From the NCBI GenBank assembly GCA_023412495.1, contig JAEYNP010000007.1:124001-188000 (forward strand): a DNA stretch of 64,000 nucleotides. The letters are read 5' to 3'. Positions within the stretch are counted from its first letter, which is position 1. Every line of letters begins with the position of its first letter. This DNA comes from Pseudomonadota bacterium. GTDB lineage: Bacteria > Desulfobacterota > Desulfobulbia > Desulfobulbales > Desulfocapsaceae. Both the position numbers and the translations under genes were made by a program. Shown here in pieces: positions 28,376 to 37,176 of this stretch. The notes beneath the pieces are model-generated. The model ran no database searches. It worked only from the letters and a program-made list of their open reading frames with translations, and was not told where the DNA came from.

Positions 28376-28516
28376 GAGTCTGTCGGATTATGCCCTTTTT
28401 CCCCATATCTTCGTTAAACTCGGAAAAATTATCCTCGGAATATTAAGTATATGCCTCCGGTAATTTTTCGAGTTTGCCTCGATCTGAGAAAAAATACTAT
28501 AATCCGACAGACTCCT
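28374..28516. repeat. Family 2-like element with 18-bp terminal inverted repeats
   Basis: Ends are AGGAGTCTGTCGGATTAT and ATAATCCGACAGACTCCT, a perfect 18-bp inverted repeat. Inside, AAACTCGGAAAAATTA pairs with TAATTTTTCGAGTTT. The centre TATCCTCGGAATATTAAGTATATGCCTCCGG matches family 2 copies. The left end overlaps the mgtE stop codon (28373-28375). Confidence 0.85.
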
Positions 28517-28580
28517 AACCCCGGTTTCTCATGGACCGAATCCGGGCTGAAAAATCCTGACCAATCATGAGAGGGTGTCC

Positions 28581-29672
28581 ATGAAAACATCTCCCCTGGC
28601 CATTATAGTTGTCATTCTTCTTATCGCCTGGCTGCTTTTTGATCCGCTCAAGCAATTGTACTACAAGGAAACGGCGGAACCGAGGGTCGTCGCGGCCCGC
28701 GGGGATCTTGCAGCCGACGAGCAGAACACCATCGATATCTTCCAGGCCACTTCCCCGTCGGTGGTTCATGTCACCAGTATCGCCCTCAGGCGAGGACTCT
28801 TCTCCCTCAATGCGGTCGAGATTCCGCAGGGGACCGGCTCAGGTTTTGTCTGGGACAAAGAGGGCAGGGTCGTCACCAATTACCACGTGATAAGCGATGC
28901 CAGCCGGGTCCAGGTGGCGATGGCCGACAACTCTACCTGGAAAGCCGAAGTGATAGGCGTGGCGCCGGACAAGGATCTTGCCGTCCTGCAGATCGGAGCC
29001 CCAATCGAGCGTTTGCAGCCGATTGCCATCGGTCTCTCCAAAGACCTGCAGGTCGGCCAGAAGGTCTTTGCCATCGGCAACCCCTTCGGTCTCGATCAGA
29101 CGATAACTTCCGGGATCATTTCCGCCCTCGGCCGGGAGATCAAGGCGATGAGCGGCAGGATGATACGGGGAATGATCCAGACCGACGCGGCTATCAATCC
29201 TGGCAATTCGGGCGGTCCCTTGCTGGACAGCGCCGGCCGGCTCATCGGCGTCAATACGGCGATCTACAGCCCGTCCGGGGCCTATGCCGGCATCGGTTTT
29301 GCCGTGGGGGTGGATGTGGTGAACGAAATCGTGCCGCAGCTCATAAAAAAAGGCAGGATCATTCGGCCCGGCATCGGTGTCGCCCTGGTCGACGAGCGCG
29401 TCGCCAGGGAAATCGGTGTCGAAGGCGCCTTGATCCTCGGAGTGGAGAGTGGCAGTCCCGCCGAGGAAGCGGGGTTGAGACCCACTACTCAGGTTCGCGG
29501 CGAAGTCGTGCTGGGCGATATCATCGTTGCGGTCAATGGGGTGAAAATCCGCTCCTACGAAGATTTGCTGGCGGAATTCGAGAAACATAAAGTGGGTGAA
29601 CAAGTGAGCTTGGCAATCCTCAGGGACAATCAGGTGCTGGATGTCCCGGTGCGTCTGACGGCGATGAATTGA
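28581..29672 (+). CDS. HtrA/Deg-type trypsin-like serine protease with one PDZ domain
   Basis: 363 residues. ATG at 28581 follows GAGAGGG; an in-frame GTG lies two codons earlier. An N-terminal membrane anchor (about 5-22) is followed by the protease domain with the triad His (VVTNYHVI), Asp (KDLAVLQI) and Ser (NPGNSGGPL). One PDZ domain is at about 270-360. This is DegS-like architecture: a membrane-tethered periplasmic protease for envelope protein quality control or signalling. No sigma-E or anti-sigma gene is adjacent. Confidence 0.92.
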   Translation: MKTSPLAIIVVILLIAWLLFDPLKQLYYKETAEPRVVAARGDLAADEQNTIDIFQATSPSVVHVTSIALRRGLFSLNAVEIPQGTGSGFVWDKEGRVVTNYHVISDASRVQVAMADNSTWKAEVIGVAPDKDLAVLQIGAPIERLQPIAIGLSKDLQVGQKVFAIGNPFGLDQTITSGIISALGREIKAMSGRMIRGMIQTDAAINPGNSGGPLLDSAGRLIGVNTAIYSPSGAYAGIGFAVGVDVVNEIVPQLIKKGRIIRPGIGVALVDERVAREIGVEGALILGVESGSPAEEAGLRPTTQVRGEVVLGDIIVAVNGVKIRSYEDLLAEFEKHKVGEQVSLAILRDNQVLDVPVRLTAMN

Positions 29673-29679
29673 AGCTGCC

Positions 29680-30780
29680 TCAGCCACTTTTGCGCATATT
29701 CTCTTTCATCTTTTTTCGCGACTCGATGTTGCGGGTCCGGGCCAGTTCCCGCATATCCCTGGCCTTGTCCGATTCATCGATGATCTCCATCCCGACGATT
29801 TCCTCCAGCACGTCTTCCATCGAGATTACTCCGGTCATGGTTCCGTATTCGTCCACCACGATGAAGAGATGCTGCCTGCGGTCGAAGAAGTCGATGAGAA
29901 TGCGATTGAGACGAGCTGTTTCGGGCACGAAATGCGCCGGCTGCTTGAAACGGGCCAGGGTCAGCTTGCTCTTGCCTTCCGCCATGGCCTGCAGGACATC
30001 CCTGCGCAGGATAATCCCGGTCACGTTGTTCGGCTCACGGTTATAGACGGGGATACGGCTGTGGCTGCCGATCTCCGCCAACATGGCCATGGCATTGGTC
30101 ACCGTGATATGCTCGTTCAGAGAAAAGGTGACTGTTCGCGGCGTCATGACCTCCCTCACGATTTTATGCTTCAGATCGAGGATATTGTTGATTACCCGCT
30201 CCTCGGTCTCCTCGATATCGCCGGATACCCTGGATAAGGTGGCGATGGTCTGAAGCTCCAGGGCAGAGATGGTCTCCTCGGAACGCTGGGGGAGCAGCCT
30301 GGTGATCGTCTGGCATAACCACACAAAGGGCTTCAACAGGAAGACCATGACGCGCAAAGGATAGGAGACGAATGGCGCCAGTCTGTATGCATATGTGACG
30401 CCGATGGTCTTCGGGATAATCTCCGAGAAGATCAAGATGGTGAGAGTAAAGCTCGAGGAAAACAGTATGAGATTGTCGTCGCCGAAGATTCTCGCCGCGC
30501 TTGCTCCGGCCACCGAGGCGCCTATCGTATTGGCTATGGTGTTCAGGGTCAGGATCGCCGTAATGGGTTTGTCGATATCAGTGCGCAGATCTTGCAGATG
30601 TTCTGCGGCATTGAGGCCGCTTCTCTTCAGCATTTCGACCTGGCTCGCAGTCAGCGAGTAGAGAACCGCTTCACAGAGGGAACAGAGAGCGGATACGAGA
30701 ACAGCCAGGGTCACGGAAGTGATGAGGGTTTCTATCAAGGGTGTGAAGCTCCATTCTGAAGACACTGAGAAACGCTGCAA
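29680..30780 (-). CDS. CNNM/CBS-domain protein (CorC/TlyC-like)
   Basis: 366 residues. An N-terminal DUF21/CNNM membrane domain (four helices, about 15-140, with SLCEAVLYSL and NTIANTIGASVAG) is followed by a CBS pair (VREVMTPRTVTFSL ... MTGVISMEDVLEEIVG). Such proteins are linked to Mg/Co efflux or homeostasis, which fits with mgtE nearby. It lacks a clear CorC_HlyC C-terminal domain and ends in a basic tail. The start is uncertain: TTG at 30780, or TTG at 30738 behind GGAG. Confidence 0.85.
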   Translation of the reverse strand: MQRFSVSSEWSFTPLIETLITSVTLAVLVSALCSLCEAVLYSLTASQVEMLKRSGLNAAEHLQDLRTDIDKPITAILTLNTIANTIGASVAGASAARIFGDDNLILFSSSFTLTILIFSEIIPKTIGVTYAYRLAPFVSYPLRVMVFLLKPFVWLCQTITRLLPQRSEETISALELQTIATLSRVSGDIEETEERVINNILDLKHKIVREVMTPRTVTFSLNEHITVTNAMAMLAEIGSHSRIPVYNREPNNVTGIILRRDVLQAMAEGKSKLTLARFKQPAHFVPETARLNRILIDFFDRRQHLFIVVDEYGTMTGVISMEDVLEEIVGMEIIDESDKARDMRELARTRNIESRKKMKENMRKSG

Positions 30781-30900
30781 AAAACAGGATTGCTTTAAAA
30801 TATGTAACTATTCTGTGTCGATAATTGAATTATACTGTAAATTACCTGATAATAAAGAGCGATCAACAGCAACCCAAGAAACCCATGCCCGGCAGGTGCA

Positions 30901-32466
30901 ATGAAATCTACAAAAATTACCGTTTCCAAAAAGAAAAATGAATACGCGGGCGATCTGTTGGTCGCCTTTATCGGACTCGATGAAGAAGGGGATTTCGTCG
31001 GTGAGGAGATGTTGCAGCCGATGTTCGAGTCGTTGCGGCAATACCAGGAATTTTCCGGCAAGGCGGAAGAACATATCCTGCTGTATCCTCCATTTACCTC
31101 ATTACGCTGTGCGCTGTCCTGCAGAAGGTTGTTGTTGATCGGACTGGGGAAATTCCAGGCCATTGCCGACGCCGGAGAAAGAAACGATACCCTGAGAATT
31201 GCCGGTGGGATCATCGCCTCGCAATGCAAGGACCACAAGATCGATGAAGCCGGGGTCGCCCTTCCAGGGTTCGTCGGATCGGCCGACAGCGCGGCGGAAT
31301 TTCTTGCCGAAGGCATCCTTCTCGGTGACTATCGATTCGTCAAATATAAGACAAAGAAGAAGGATGAGGAGGCCTTTCTCGGTCTTAAAAGGATAGAATT
31401 CTTCACCGATAAGAATGCCACAGCTTTGCGCGCGGGAATTGCCAGAGCCGGCAACAGCGCCCTTGCCGCCTGTACCGCAAGGGATATGGCCAATGAACCG
31501 GCCAACGGCTGGACGCCGGAGCATTTTGCGGAATATGCAAGGAATTTGGCTGCGTCCCTGGGACTCAAATGCACCGTGCTGGAAAAACTGCAGTTGGCCG
31601 AAATGGGAATGGGCGGGATAATCGCCGTCAATCAAGGCTCGGAAACGCCGCCGAAGCTGGTCATTCTGGAATACCAGCCGAAGACCAAGGTGGCTGAAAC
31701 GATTCTGCTGGTAGGTAAAGGGCTTACCTTCGACTCGGGGGGCGTCAGTCTCAAACCGGCGCAGGGCATGATGGATATGAAGTACGACATGTGCGGCGGC
31801 GCGGCGGTGATCACGGCCATGGAGGCTGTCGCCCGTGAAAAGCCCGAGATCCGAGTGGTGGCTATAGTCCCGGCAACGGACAATATGGCCGGCGGCGGTG
31901 CCTTGAAACCGGGGGATGTCATCACCCATTACGGCGGACTCACCGCCGAAATCGAAAGCACCGATGCCGAGGGGAGGCTGATTTTGGCAGATGCCCTGGC
32001 GTACGGCATCGAGAAATATCAACCCGATTGCGTCATCGATGTCGCGACCCTCACGGGGGCGGTGGTTGTGGCACTGGGACATCATTTCGCCGGTTTATTG
32101 AGCAATAACGACCTCCTGGCGGAAAGAATAGTAGCCGCGGGCGAGCATTGCGGTGAACCATACTGGAGGCTGCCGATGGGAGAGATGTATCGCAAGCAAC
32201 TCAAATCGACGATCGCCGACGCAAAAAATACCGGCGGCAAGTATGGCGGCGCCATAACTGCCGCCGAATATCTTCGCCAGTTTACGGGCAAGGTCCCGTG
32301 GGCTCATCTTGACATCGCCGGAACTGCCTGGGATTTCACTGAAAAGTCGTATATTCCGAAAGGGCCTTCCGGCTTTGGCGTACGTACCCTGATCACTCTG
32401 ATCAGGCAATGGAAAAAAGGCGGCTTTCCGGACCGGAATGCGGGCAAGGGGCACAAACGTCGGTAA
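30901..32466 (+). CDS. pepA: Leucyl aminopeptidase (M17)
   Basis: 521 residues. The N-terminal macro-like domain is followed by the C-terminal M17 catalytic domain. Ligands and active residues are visible: VGKGLTFDSGGVSLKPAQGM (Lys, Asp), DMCGGAAV (Asp), and STDAEGRLILADAL, a variant of the usual NTDAEGRL. It is a hexameric two-metal exopeptidase of the cytoplasm. It is divergent from the CorC-like gene, and the AT-rich 120-bp gap should carry both promoters. Confidence 0.93.
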   Translation: MKSTKITVSKKKNEYAGDLLVAFIGLDEEGDFVGEEMLQPMFESLRQYQEFSGKAEEHILLYPPFTSLRCALSCRRLLLIGLGKFQAIADAGERNDTLRIAGGIIASQCKDHKIDEAGVALPGFVGSADSAAEFLAEGILLGDYRFVKYKTKKKDEEAFLGLKRIEFFTDKNATALRAGIARAGNSALAACTARDMANEPANGWTPEHFAEYARNLAASLGLKCTVLEKLQLAEMGMGGIIAVNQGSETPPKLVILEYQPKTKVAETILLVGKGLTFDSGGVSLKPAQGMMDMKYDMCGGAAVITAMEAVAREKPEIRVVAIVPATDNMAGGGALKPGDVITHYGGLTAEIESTDAEGRLILADALAYGIEKYQPDCVIDVATLTGAVVVALGHHFAGLLSNNDLLAERIVAAGEHCGEPYWRLPMGEMYRKQLKSTIADAKNTGGKYGGAITAAEYLRQFTGKVPWAHLDIAGTAWDFTEKSYIPKGPSGFGVRTLITLIRQWKKGGFPDRNAGKGHKRR

Positions 32467-32501
32467 TGACGGGCATTCTGGAATTATTGAGGAACTGAGC
32501 A

Positions 32502-34040
32502 TTGGCAAGAAAGATTCTGGTAGTCGACAATGAAAACCTTATGGCCGATCTTTGCCGCATCTCCCTCGGCAAGCTCGGTCATGAAGTCTTTTGTGCCGTG
32601 AGCGGTGAGCAGGGTGTGCTTATGGCAGCCGACAGCCACTTCGACCTGGCCGTCGTCAATGGCAGTCTCGAAGGGATTTCAGGGATCGAGGCCTTCGAGA
32701 TGATTCGTCAGTCCAACCCGGCTCTCGCCGGCATCCTTGTAACCGACCACGCCAGTCTCAATACGGTTGTAGAAGCCATGAACAACGGTTTCAGCCGGGT
32801 ATGCAAAAAGCCCCTCGATGTCAAGGAACTCGTCCAGGCCGTAAGCGAAACATTCAAGCTCACCACCCTGCGTGAAGACGTAACTCGAATGAAGACCCTT
32901 CTCCCCCTGTACGAGCTGGGCGAGAAGTTCCTCTCCGCCGAGAGCGAGCAAACCGTTTACGAAGAGCTTGCCGATGCTGTGATGCGTGAGGTGGATGCCC
33001 CCTGCGTCTCTGTGATGATGTTTGACAACCATTCAGGAAATTTGAAGATTGTCGCCCATCGAGGACTGAGGGCGGAGTTTGTCGATGCGCTTGAGATCAA
33101 ACCCGGTGAACAGATTGCGGGTCGAGTGTTTCAATCCACAGTCCCTGTCATTCTCAATCGAACCAACCAGTTCCTCAGCCCTTACGGAAATCTGCTGAAA
33201 AGGAGAGAACTCTCTTCCGCCATCTCTTTCCCCATCGTCAGCAGGGGCAAGGTGCTCGGCGTTCTCAACATCAGCGAGACCCGCGACGGCTCTGAGTTCA
33301 CTGAAGCCGATATCGAAATGTTGTCCATCATCACCAGTCAGGCGATGATGGCGCTGGAGAACGTCAGATTCATTCGGGAGCGGGAGGAAAACTGCAGAGT
33401 CCGGGCGCTGCTCGAGCAGTATGTATCCCCGGAGGTTTCCCATCTGCTGATGGAACGGGATCAGGATCTCCTCGAGGTGGGCAGCGTACAGGAATTGACG
33501 GTAATGTTCGCCGATATCCGCAACTTCACCTTATTGGTCCAGCATCTGCCCCCGGAACAGTTGCGGGTCTTTCTCAACAGCTTCTTCGAACTGTTCGCCC
33601 AGATCGTTTTCTCCTGCAAGGGGATGCTCGATAAATTTATGGGGGATGCCGCCCTGGTGATTTTCGGGGCTCCCGTCAAGACTGATGACCCCTGCATCGC
33701 CGCGGTCTCAGCGGCAACCCGGATTATGACGGGTTTCGAGCAACTGCGGCAATTCTGGAGCGAGAAGGACGAAATATTTGCCAATGTAGGGCTGGGAATA
33801 GGAATCAGCCGGGGTCCGATGTTTCTGGGCAATGTCGGCTCCTCGAAGCGTTTGGATTACACGGTCATCGGGGCCGACGTGAACATCGCCCAGCGTCTGG
33901 CATCCGAGGCATCGTCCGGTCAGATTCTTATAACCGACCGGGTATACAATCAGCTGGGGGATCAATTTTCCGTCAGGATAGATAGCCACAGATGGCTGCG
34001 AGGCATGGAATCCGAGGTTACTGTATACGTTGTACAATGA
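32502..34040 (+). CDS. Degenerate receiver-GAF-class III nucleotide cyclase
   Basis: 512 residues. TTG at 32502 is preceded by GAGGA with good spacing. A receiver-like domain (1-120) has VVDNEN in place of VDDE and VVNGSL where the phospho-Asp should be, so it is probably not phosphorylated. A GAF domain covers about 135-285. The cyclase domain (about 315-480) keeps both metal Asp residues (MFADIRNF; FMGDAALVIFG), the Lys of LDKFMGD, and LDYTVIGADVNIAQRL. It should make cAMP, which could feed the cNMP-binding protein at 16674-19016 (inference). Confidence 0.88.
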   Translation: MARKILVVDNENLMADLCRISLGKLGHEVFCAVSGEQGVLMAADSHFDLAVVNGSLEGISGIEAFEMIRQSNPALAGILVTDHASLNTVVEAMNNGFSRVCKKPLDVKELVQAVSETFKLTTLREDVTRMKTLLPLYELGEKFLSAESEQTVYEELADAVMREVDAPCVSVMMFDNHSGNLKIVAHRGLRAEFVDALEIKPGEQIAGRVFQSTVPVILNRTNQFLSPYGNLLKRRELSSAISFPIVSRGKVLGVLNISETRDGSEFTEADIEMLSIITSQAMMALENVRFIREREENCRVRALLEQYVSPEVSHLLMERDQDLLEVGSVQELTVMFADIRNFTLLVQHLPPEQLRVFLNSFFELFAQIVFSCKGMLDKFMGDAALVIFGAPVKTDDPCIAAVSAATRIMTGFEQLRQFWSEKDEIFANVGLGIGISRGPMFLGNVGSSKRLDYTVIGADVNIAQRLASEASSGQILITDRVYNQLGDQFSVRIDSHRWLRGMESEVTVYVVQ

Positions 34041-34065
34041 GGAAACCGGGGGAGCTGAAATTCGG

Positions 34066-34302
34066 TCATTTTTGCTGATCTTCGCCTGCCTCGATCATCC
34101 AGCATACGCCCTCCGTCGTAACCGTATCTCCGGCAAAAAGCTTTCTTCCCCGTCTCTTTTCGACAATTCCGTTAACAAGCACCTGCCCCTCCTGCACTAG
34201 AACCCTGGCCTCGAGACCATCCTGCGCCAGATTCGCCAGTTTGAGAAACTGGCCAAGTCGTATCGGTAATTCCGTAATCGAAAATTTCCCGGGAGTCGTC
34301 AT
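34066..34302 (-). CDS. Small S4-type RNA-binding protein
   Basis: 78 residues, one S4-like domain: IRLGQFLKLANLAQDGLEARVLVQEGQVLVNG, then the basic EKRRGRKLF and DTV. It matches the YbcJ-like/RNA-binding S4 family of stand-alone proteins; its RNA target is unknown. It is convergent with the cyclase gene, 25 bp apart. Confidence 0.8.
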   Translation of the reverse strand: MTTPGKFSITELPIRLGQFLKLANLAQDGLEARVLVQEGQVLVNGIVEKRRGRKLFAGDTVTTEGVCWMIEAGEDQQK

Positions 34303-34341
34303 ATTCCTGACCTTACCTGTTATGCATATTTCCGCAAATAT

Positions 34342-34503
34342 TGATGGATTCGTAAAAGTCCGATCTACTTCGTTGTAGGTCTGAAACGGCGCTTCGCTGT
34401 ACCATATGTACTACCAAAGCGCCGTTTCAGACACTACGCCTCGTATATCAAACATTTTCTGGAGCCCATCTTCACGGGTTGGAGCACTTTTTACGTTTTA
34501 TCA
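34342..34503 (+). repeat. Family 1 palindromic repeat, copy C (type copy)
   Basis: Full-length element. The central stem is GTCTGAAACGGCGCTT (34379-34394) and AAGCGCCGTTTCAGAC (34417-34432), a perfect 16-bp inverted repeat around CGCTGTACCATATGTACTACC. The outer ends are TTGATGGATTCGTAAAAG and CTTTTTACGTTTTATCAA. The rest of the 395-bp gap 34303-34697 shows only an AT-rich leader. Confidence 0.92.
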
Positions 34504-34697
34504 ATATTGGGTTGTTCGCCGCCGGCGGTGCCAATAAAAAATTTCGAATTCTCCGAATAATGTGGTATAAAGCAAAAAAACTTTGTTATTTGATTGAGTT
34601 ACTTTATTCTCCTGATCCTTTCAGGGGGCGAATCATCTCCGATGCGCGAGCGTTGCATTAATGGATTAATTGTAATTACAAAGGGGGTTACGCGATT

Positions 34698-35198
34698 ATG
34701 AGAAGAATTTCGGTGGCAAAAACAGTTGGTTTGGGATGTTTCCTCATGCTGGCGCTTAACCTGTTGACCGGTTGCGCCGGGACCGGCAGCAGTTCGACGG
34801 ATCCGATAAAGGAGGACTCCCTTTCCCAAGTTACAACCATGGTTGAAAGCTACGGTGATATCGAATTGCCGCTGGAAATGACCCTCGAACCGGACAAGAG
34901 CATGGCGATGCGCACCGATTCCTTCCAGGGTGGAATCCATGTCTATCGAGGAAGGGTGCAGATCGCTTCCCTTCGGGACTATATCATTGCCTCGATGCGC
35001 AACCATAAATGGAAGCTGGTTGGAGAGGCCTCCTACAAAAACGTCATGCTCGCCTTCATGAAACCGAATCGGACATGTATGGTCGTCCTGACCGAGGATA
35101 CGGCGGTCCTCGGGAAGACACAGGCGAACTTTTATGTGACCGTCGATGTAGCCGCTGCTGGTCGGCTCAATCCTTTTGGAGAGCCGGTCAATCAATAA
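34698..35198 (+). CDS. Putative lipoprotein of unknown family
   Basis: 166 residues. A signal peptide ends in the lipobox LLTGC (Cys26), so it is probably an outer- or inner-membrane lipoprotein. The mature part has SLRDYIIASMRNHKWKLVGE, a pattern seen in small lipoproteins of Desulfobacterota, but I cannot name a family. It is monocistronic and followed by a long hairpin at 35210-35256. Confidence 0.75.
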   Translation: MRRISVAKTVGLGCFLMLALNLLTGCAGTGSSSTDPIKEDSLSQVTTMVESYGDIELPLEMTLEPDKSMAMRTDSFQGGIHVYRGRVQIASLRDYIIASMRNHKWKLVGEASYKNVMLAFMKPNRTCMVVLTEDTAVLGKTQANFYVTVDVAAAGRLNPFGEPVNQ

Positions 35199-35209
35199 GG
35201 ACGGTTGCT

Positions 35210-35256
35210 CTCGATCCGGTCCGGACAGTATGTCTTTGCCTGAGGACCGGATCGAG
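35210..35256 (+). terminator. Long hairpin after the lipoprotein gene
   Basis: Perfect 13-bp inverted repeat CTCGATCCGGTCC (35210-35222) / GGACCGGATCGAG (35244-35256) with a 21-nt loop and no T-run. It is more likely an mRNA 3'-end stabiliser or a repeat than a classical terminator. Confidence 0.5.
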
Positions 35257-35432
35257 ATCGGCGATCCCGGGTACTCATGCTGCTCGGTTGGTCGGAACTT
35301 AAACAGGGTTTCACTCGAACATTGTTTTGATTGTTGCAGGACGAGGTGTAGTCTGCCCGCTACTATAGCACGCCAAGCTTTGCGCTTCGCATGCACGGCA
35401 TCTCGGCTTAAGAGCAAGCCTGCGTATAGCCC

Positions 35433-35600
35433 CTATCGTCTTTTCACCAGCCGCCTGACCTTTTCTTCTCGCAACTGGGCTTCTTTTTTCTTTTGCTCGA
35501 ATTCCCTGACTAGACTTCTATTTTCTTCAAAGGCCAATTTGAACCACCAGAGAAAGGCGGCTACCAGCAGGATGAAGAGTATGACTGTATCGTAATCCAT
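35433..35600 (-). CDS. Small membrane protein, 55 residues
   Basis: Reads MDYDTVILFILLVAAFLWWF for its first 20 residues, then a basic/acidic helix ending VKRR. It has a single transmembrane helix and a cytoplasmic charged helix. The start codon ATG at 35600 has only a weak ribosome-binding site. Amino-acid composition and topology look real, but no family is recognised. It might form the last gene of the divergent or adjacent signalling transcript. Confidence 0.5.
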   Translation of the reverse strand: MDYDTVILFILLVAAFLWWFKLAFEENRSLVREFEQKKKEAQLREEKVRRLVKRR

Positions 35601-35772
35601 TTCTTTTGCTCACTCTCAGTTTCTACCACCCGGTGACCCCTGTCCGGCCCTGAAGACCGGGTCCGCAGGACTCAGGTACGGCACGTTATGCCCTCCCAGG
35701 CGTCTGAGGTCAAGTCTTTTTTGCGGTTGTCGTGAATCTTTCGCGGCTGGAATAATAGAGGCAGGCCGCCGG

Positions 35773-37053
35773 CTATCCCTGATCGAGAGGTAGCCGGACA
35801 TAAAAGATTGTTTCTTTGCCGGCAGCGGATTCGAACGTTATTTCACCTTTGTGTTTGTCGTGGACAATGGTTCGGCAGATAGCCAGTCCCTGGCCAGAGC
35901 CCTGGCCGACTTTTTTGGTGGTGAAGAAGGGGTCGAAGATCCGTTGCTGTATGTTCGGAGGAATGCCCCCGCCGGTATCGGAGACAGCGATGACGATCTC
36001 TCCGTCCTCGCAGCTGGTACGAACCCTGATCTTGCCCATCATGCCGGTTTTTTCCTTTTGCTCGCCAATGGCGTGAGCGGCGTTGACCACCAGGTTGATG
36101 ACAACCTGACCGATATCTCCTGGGTGGATTTTGATAGGCGGAAGATCCCCGTATTCCGTTTCCAGTTCGGCCACGTATTTGTAGGCGTTGCGACAGACGA
36201 TGAGACTGTTGACGATTGTTTCGTTGATATCGGATTCGCTCTTGTTTTCTCCCACGCCGCTGCGGGCGAAGCCTTTCAAGCCGAGTACCAGCTTGGATAC
36301 CCGTTCCACTCCGTCCGTGGTCTGCTCGAAAGCTAGCGGAGCCTCTTCTTCAAGATATTCAATGTCGGCATCTTCCTCGATTCGGCCGATCTCTTCGAGA
36401 ATCTCGGCATACTCTGGAATTCCTTGCAAGGTATCCCGTAATTTGCCATACGCTTTGATTATTCTCTGAAGATCGATGAAACTGTCTTTCAAAAAAGAGA
36501 TGTTGCTGCCGATGAACTGGATGGGCGTGTTGATTTCGTGGGCGATTCCCGCCGCCAGCTCACCGATCGATTCCAGTTTCATGCTCTGTATCCGTTTGGC
36601 TTCCTGGAGGCGCTGCTCGGTCAGATTGCGGAAGGTCACCATGGCACCGGTAATCTCGTTCCGATCGTTCCGGGTGGGGCAGACGATAAAGTCGGCTGAG
36701 AAACTCGTTCCATCTTTGTGCCAGAAGACGTCGCCGTTGACATGGTGGGAGGAACCGTCCTCTATGGCGGCGAATTCCGGACAGAAATCGTATGGATATT
36801 CGCTGCCGTCTTCCTGGTTGTAGTGAATGGTATCGTGCAGATGCCGACCGAGGAATTCCTCCTCCGTCCAGCCCAGTGCCGTCAAGGCCGTCTTGTTGGC
36901 CTGGATCACCCGGCCGTCGCGATCGACGGTGATTACCGCGCCGTTCACCCAATTCAGCATCATGGAATTCTGGTAATTGACCTGCTTGAGGGTTTCACGC
37001 AGCCCTTCCAGCTTCTTCTGCAGGCTTTGCATGTCCGCTGTTTTTTCCGACAT
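35773..37053 (-). CDS. PAS-domain sensor histidine kinase
   Basis: 426 residues from the ATG at 37053 (TTG one codon earlier), with AAAGG upstream. A short N-terminal coiled coil is followed by a PAS domain (about 30-150), HisKA with the phospho-His in GIAHEINTPIQF (about 173), and a HATPase domain with DTGGGIP, FDPFFTTK and GQGLAIC. No membrane helix, so it is cytosolic. It is paralogous to the C-terminal half of the kinase at 40072-41682, and lies 3' of two receiver proteins on the same strand, possibly their kinase. Confidence 0.9.
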   Translation of the reverse strand: MSEKTADMQSLQKKLEGLRETLKQVNYQNSMMLNWVNGAVITVDRDGRVIQANKTALTALGWTEEEFLGRHLHDTIHYNQEDGSEYPYDFCPEFAAIEDGSSHHVNGDVFWHKDGTSFSADFIVCPTRNDRNEITGAMVTFRNLTEQRLQEAKRIQSMKLESIGELAAGIAHEINTPIQFIGSNISFLKDSFIDLQRIIKAYGKLRDTLQGIPEYAEILEEIGRIEEDADIEYLEEEAPLAFEQTTDGVERVSKLVLGLKGFARSGVGENKSESDINETIVNSLIVCRNAYKYVAELETEYGDLPPIKIHPGDIGQVVINLVVNAAHAIGEQKEKTGMMGKIRVRTSCEDGEIVIAVSDTGGGIPPNIQQRIFDPFFTTKKVGQGSGQGLAICRTIVHDKHKGEITFESAAGKETIFYVRLPLDQG

Positions 37054-37176
37054 CAACTTACAACCTTTCTACAGACTTCATCTCAGGCGGACATTCCGTT
37101 CGTGTGTTGAATGCAGTTCAGCCGGGTTTGACCAGCTCTCTCGAGTCCCATTTTTCCTTTCCCGCATCTCGCCTTC

